Positions 5,786 to 5,979 of a DNA stretch of 5,979 nucleotides are shown one piece after another. The notes beneath the pieces are model-generated. The model worked only from the letters and a program-made list of their open reading frames with translations. It was not told the DNA's origin and made no database searches. Source of the DNA: an uncultured Ignavibacteria bacterium (GTDB lineage Bacteria; Bacteroidota; Ignavibacteria; Ignavibacteriales; Melioribacteraceae); the NCBI GenBank assembly GCA_937930275.1, contig CALGLM010000068.1, positions 1 through 5,979 on the forward strand. The letters are read 5' to 3'. Both the position numbers and the translations under genes were made by a program. How positions within the stretch are numbered: the first letter of the stretch is position 1; the number at the start of each line of letters is the position of its first letter.

Positions 5786-5979
5786 AAAAATAGCAAATTA
5801 TGAAAAAAAATTATCCGCAACAACAAAGTTTAAGGATAAAATTGCCGAAACAATTTTAATGTTTATCGGCTCAATCACGTTTTTTATTTTATTGCTTATT
5901 TTTGTTTTTCTTTTTACGGAAGCTTTAAACGGATTAAAATATATTTCGCCGGAAAATTTTGTTTATAGCAAACAAGGGG
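5772..5979 (+). CDS. pstC: Phosphate ABC transporter permease PstC (partial, 3' end outside window)
   Basis: The first 69 codons are present and the frame is open to the window edge. The visible part has a charged, Lys-rich cytoplasmic N-terminus (residues 2-24), then one long hydrophobic helix (about 27-48), then an F-T-E-A-L-N-G-L-K-Y-I-S-P segment. This matches the beginning of PstC-type permeases, where a first membrane helix precedes a periplasmic loop. PstC pairs with PstA to form the phosphate channel, driven by the PstB ATPase. The assignment rests mainly on its place directly after pstS plus this topology, since the transport-domain motifs lie outside the window. I chose ATG 5772-5774, which overlaps the end of pstS by 14 bp. 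An internal in-frame ATG at 5859 would cut into the membrane helix and is less likely. Confidence 0.85.
   Translation, partial: MPINKKIANYEKKLSATTKFKDKIAETILMFIGSITFFILLLIFVFLFTEALNGLKYISPENFVYSKQG

Noticed and set aside
1..5979. CRISPR arrays, tRNA/rRNA genes, insertion sequences, phage or defence genes
   Set aside because: I saw no regularly spaced repeats, no tRNA-like cloverleaf in the short gaps, and no transposase, integrase or known defence domains in any coding frame.

Overview
The window is AT-rich (about 30% G+C, judged by eye) and tightly packed. The proteins point to the Bacteroidota/Ignavibacteria (FCB) side of the bacterial tree. Signs of this are a histidine-kinase ATPase domain with a GYTR-x-FEG-NGLGL type G2 region, very Lys/Asn/Ile-rich proteins, few recognisable Shine-Dalgarno sequences, and a lipoprotein PstS directly coupled to PstC. 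This placement is inference; there is no rRNA or marker gene here.

Layout: (1) 1-366, plus strand: the C-terminal ATPase end of a sensor histidine kinase whose start lies outside the window. (2) 436-4755, minus strand: six genes all read leftwards. In order of transcription they are a zinc-ribbon/TM2-like membrane protein, a DUF5685-like protein, a J-domain/TPR protein with a Cys-rich tail, a divergent DedA-like membrane protein, a ferritin-like/VIT1 fusion (MbfA-type iron transporter), and a patatin-like phospholipase. The first four are effectively fused at their junctions (0-nt gap, 14-nt overlap, 2-nt gap). A 64-bp spacer then precedes the last two, which are 14 bp apart. (3) 4756-4903: a divergent AT-rich intergenic region. 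(4) 4904-5979, plus strand: pstS followed by the first 69 codons of pstC, overlapping by 14 bp. This is the start of a high-affinity phosphate ABC transporter operon that runs off the window.

How they work together: PstS and PstC form a well-understood phosphate uptake system. The minus-strand cluster is the unusual part. It puts a J-domain co-chaperone with a cysteine-rich tail next to a CxxC-bearing DUF5685-like protein, a zinc-ribbon membrane protein, a DedA-like protein that has lost hallmark charged residues, an iron-handling membrane ferritin and a lipid acyl hydrolase. A shared role at the membrane (protein quality control, lipid or metal handling) is plausible but unproven. The DUF5685-like protein carries two Asp-rich motifs that look like those of squalene/phytoene-synthase-type enzymes, which is the lead most worth testing.
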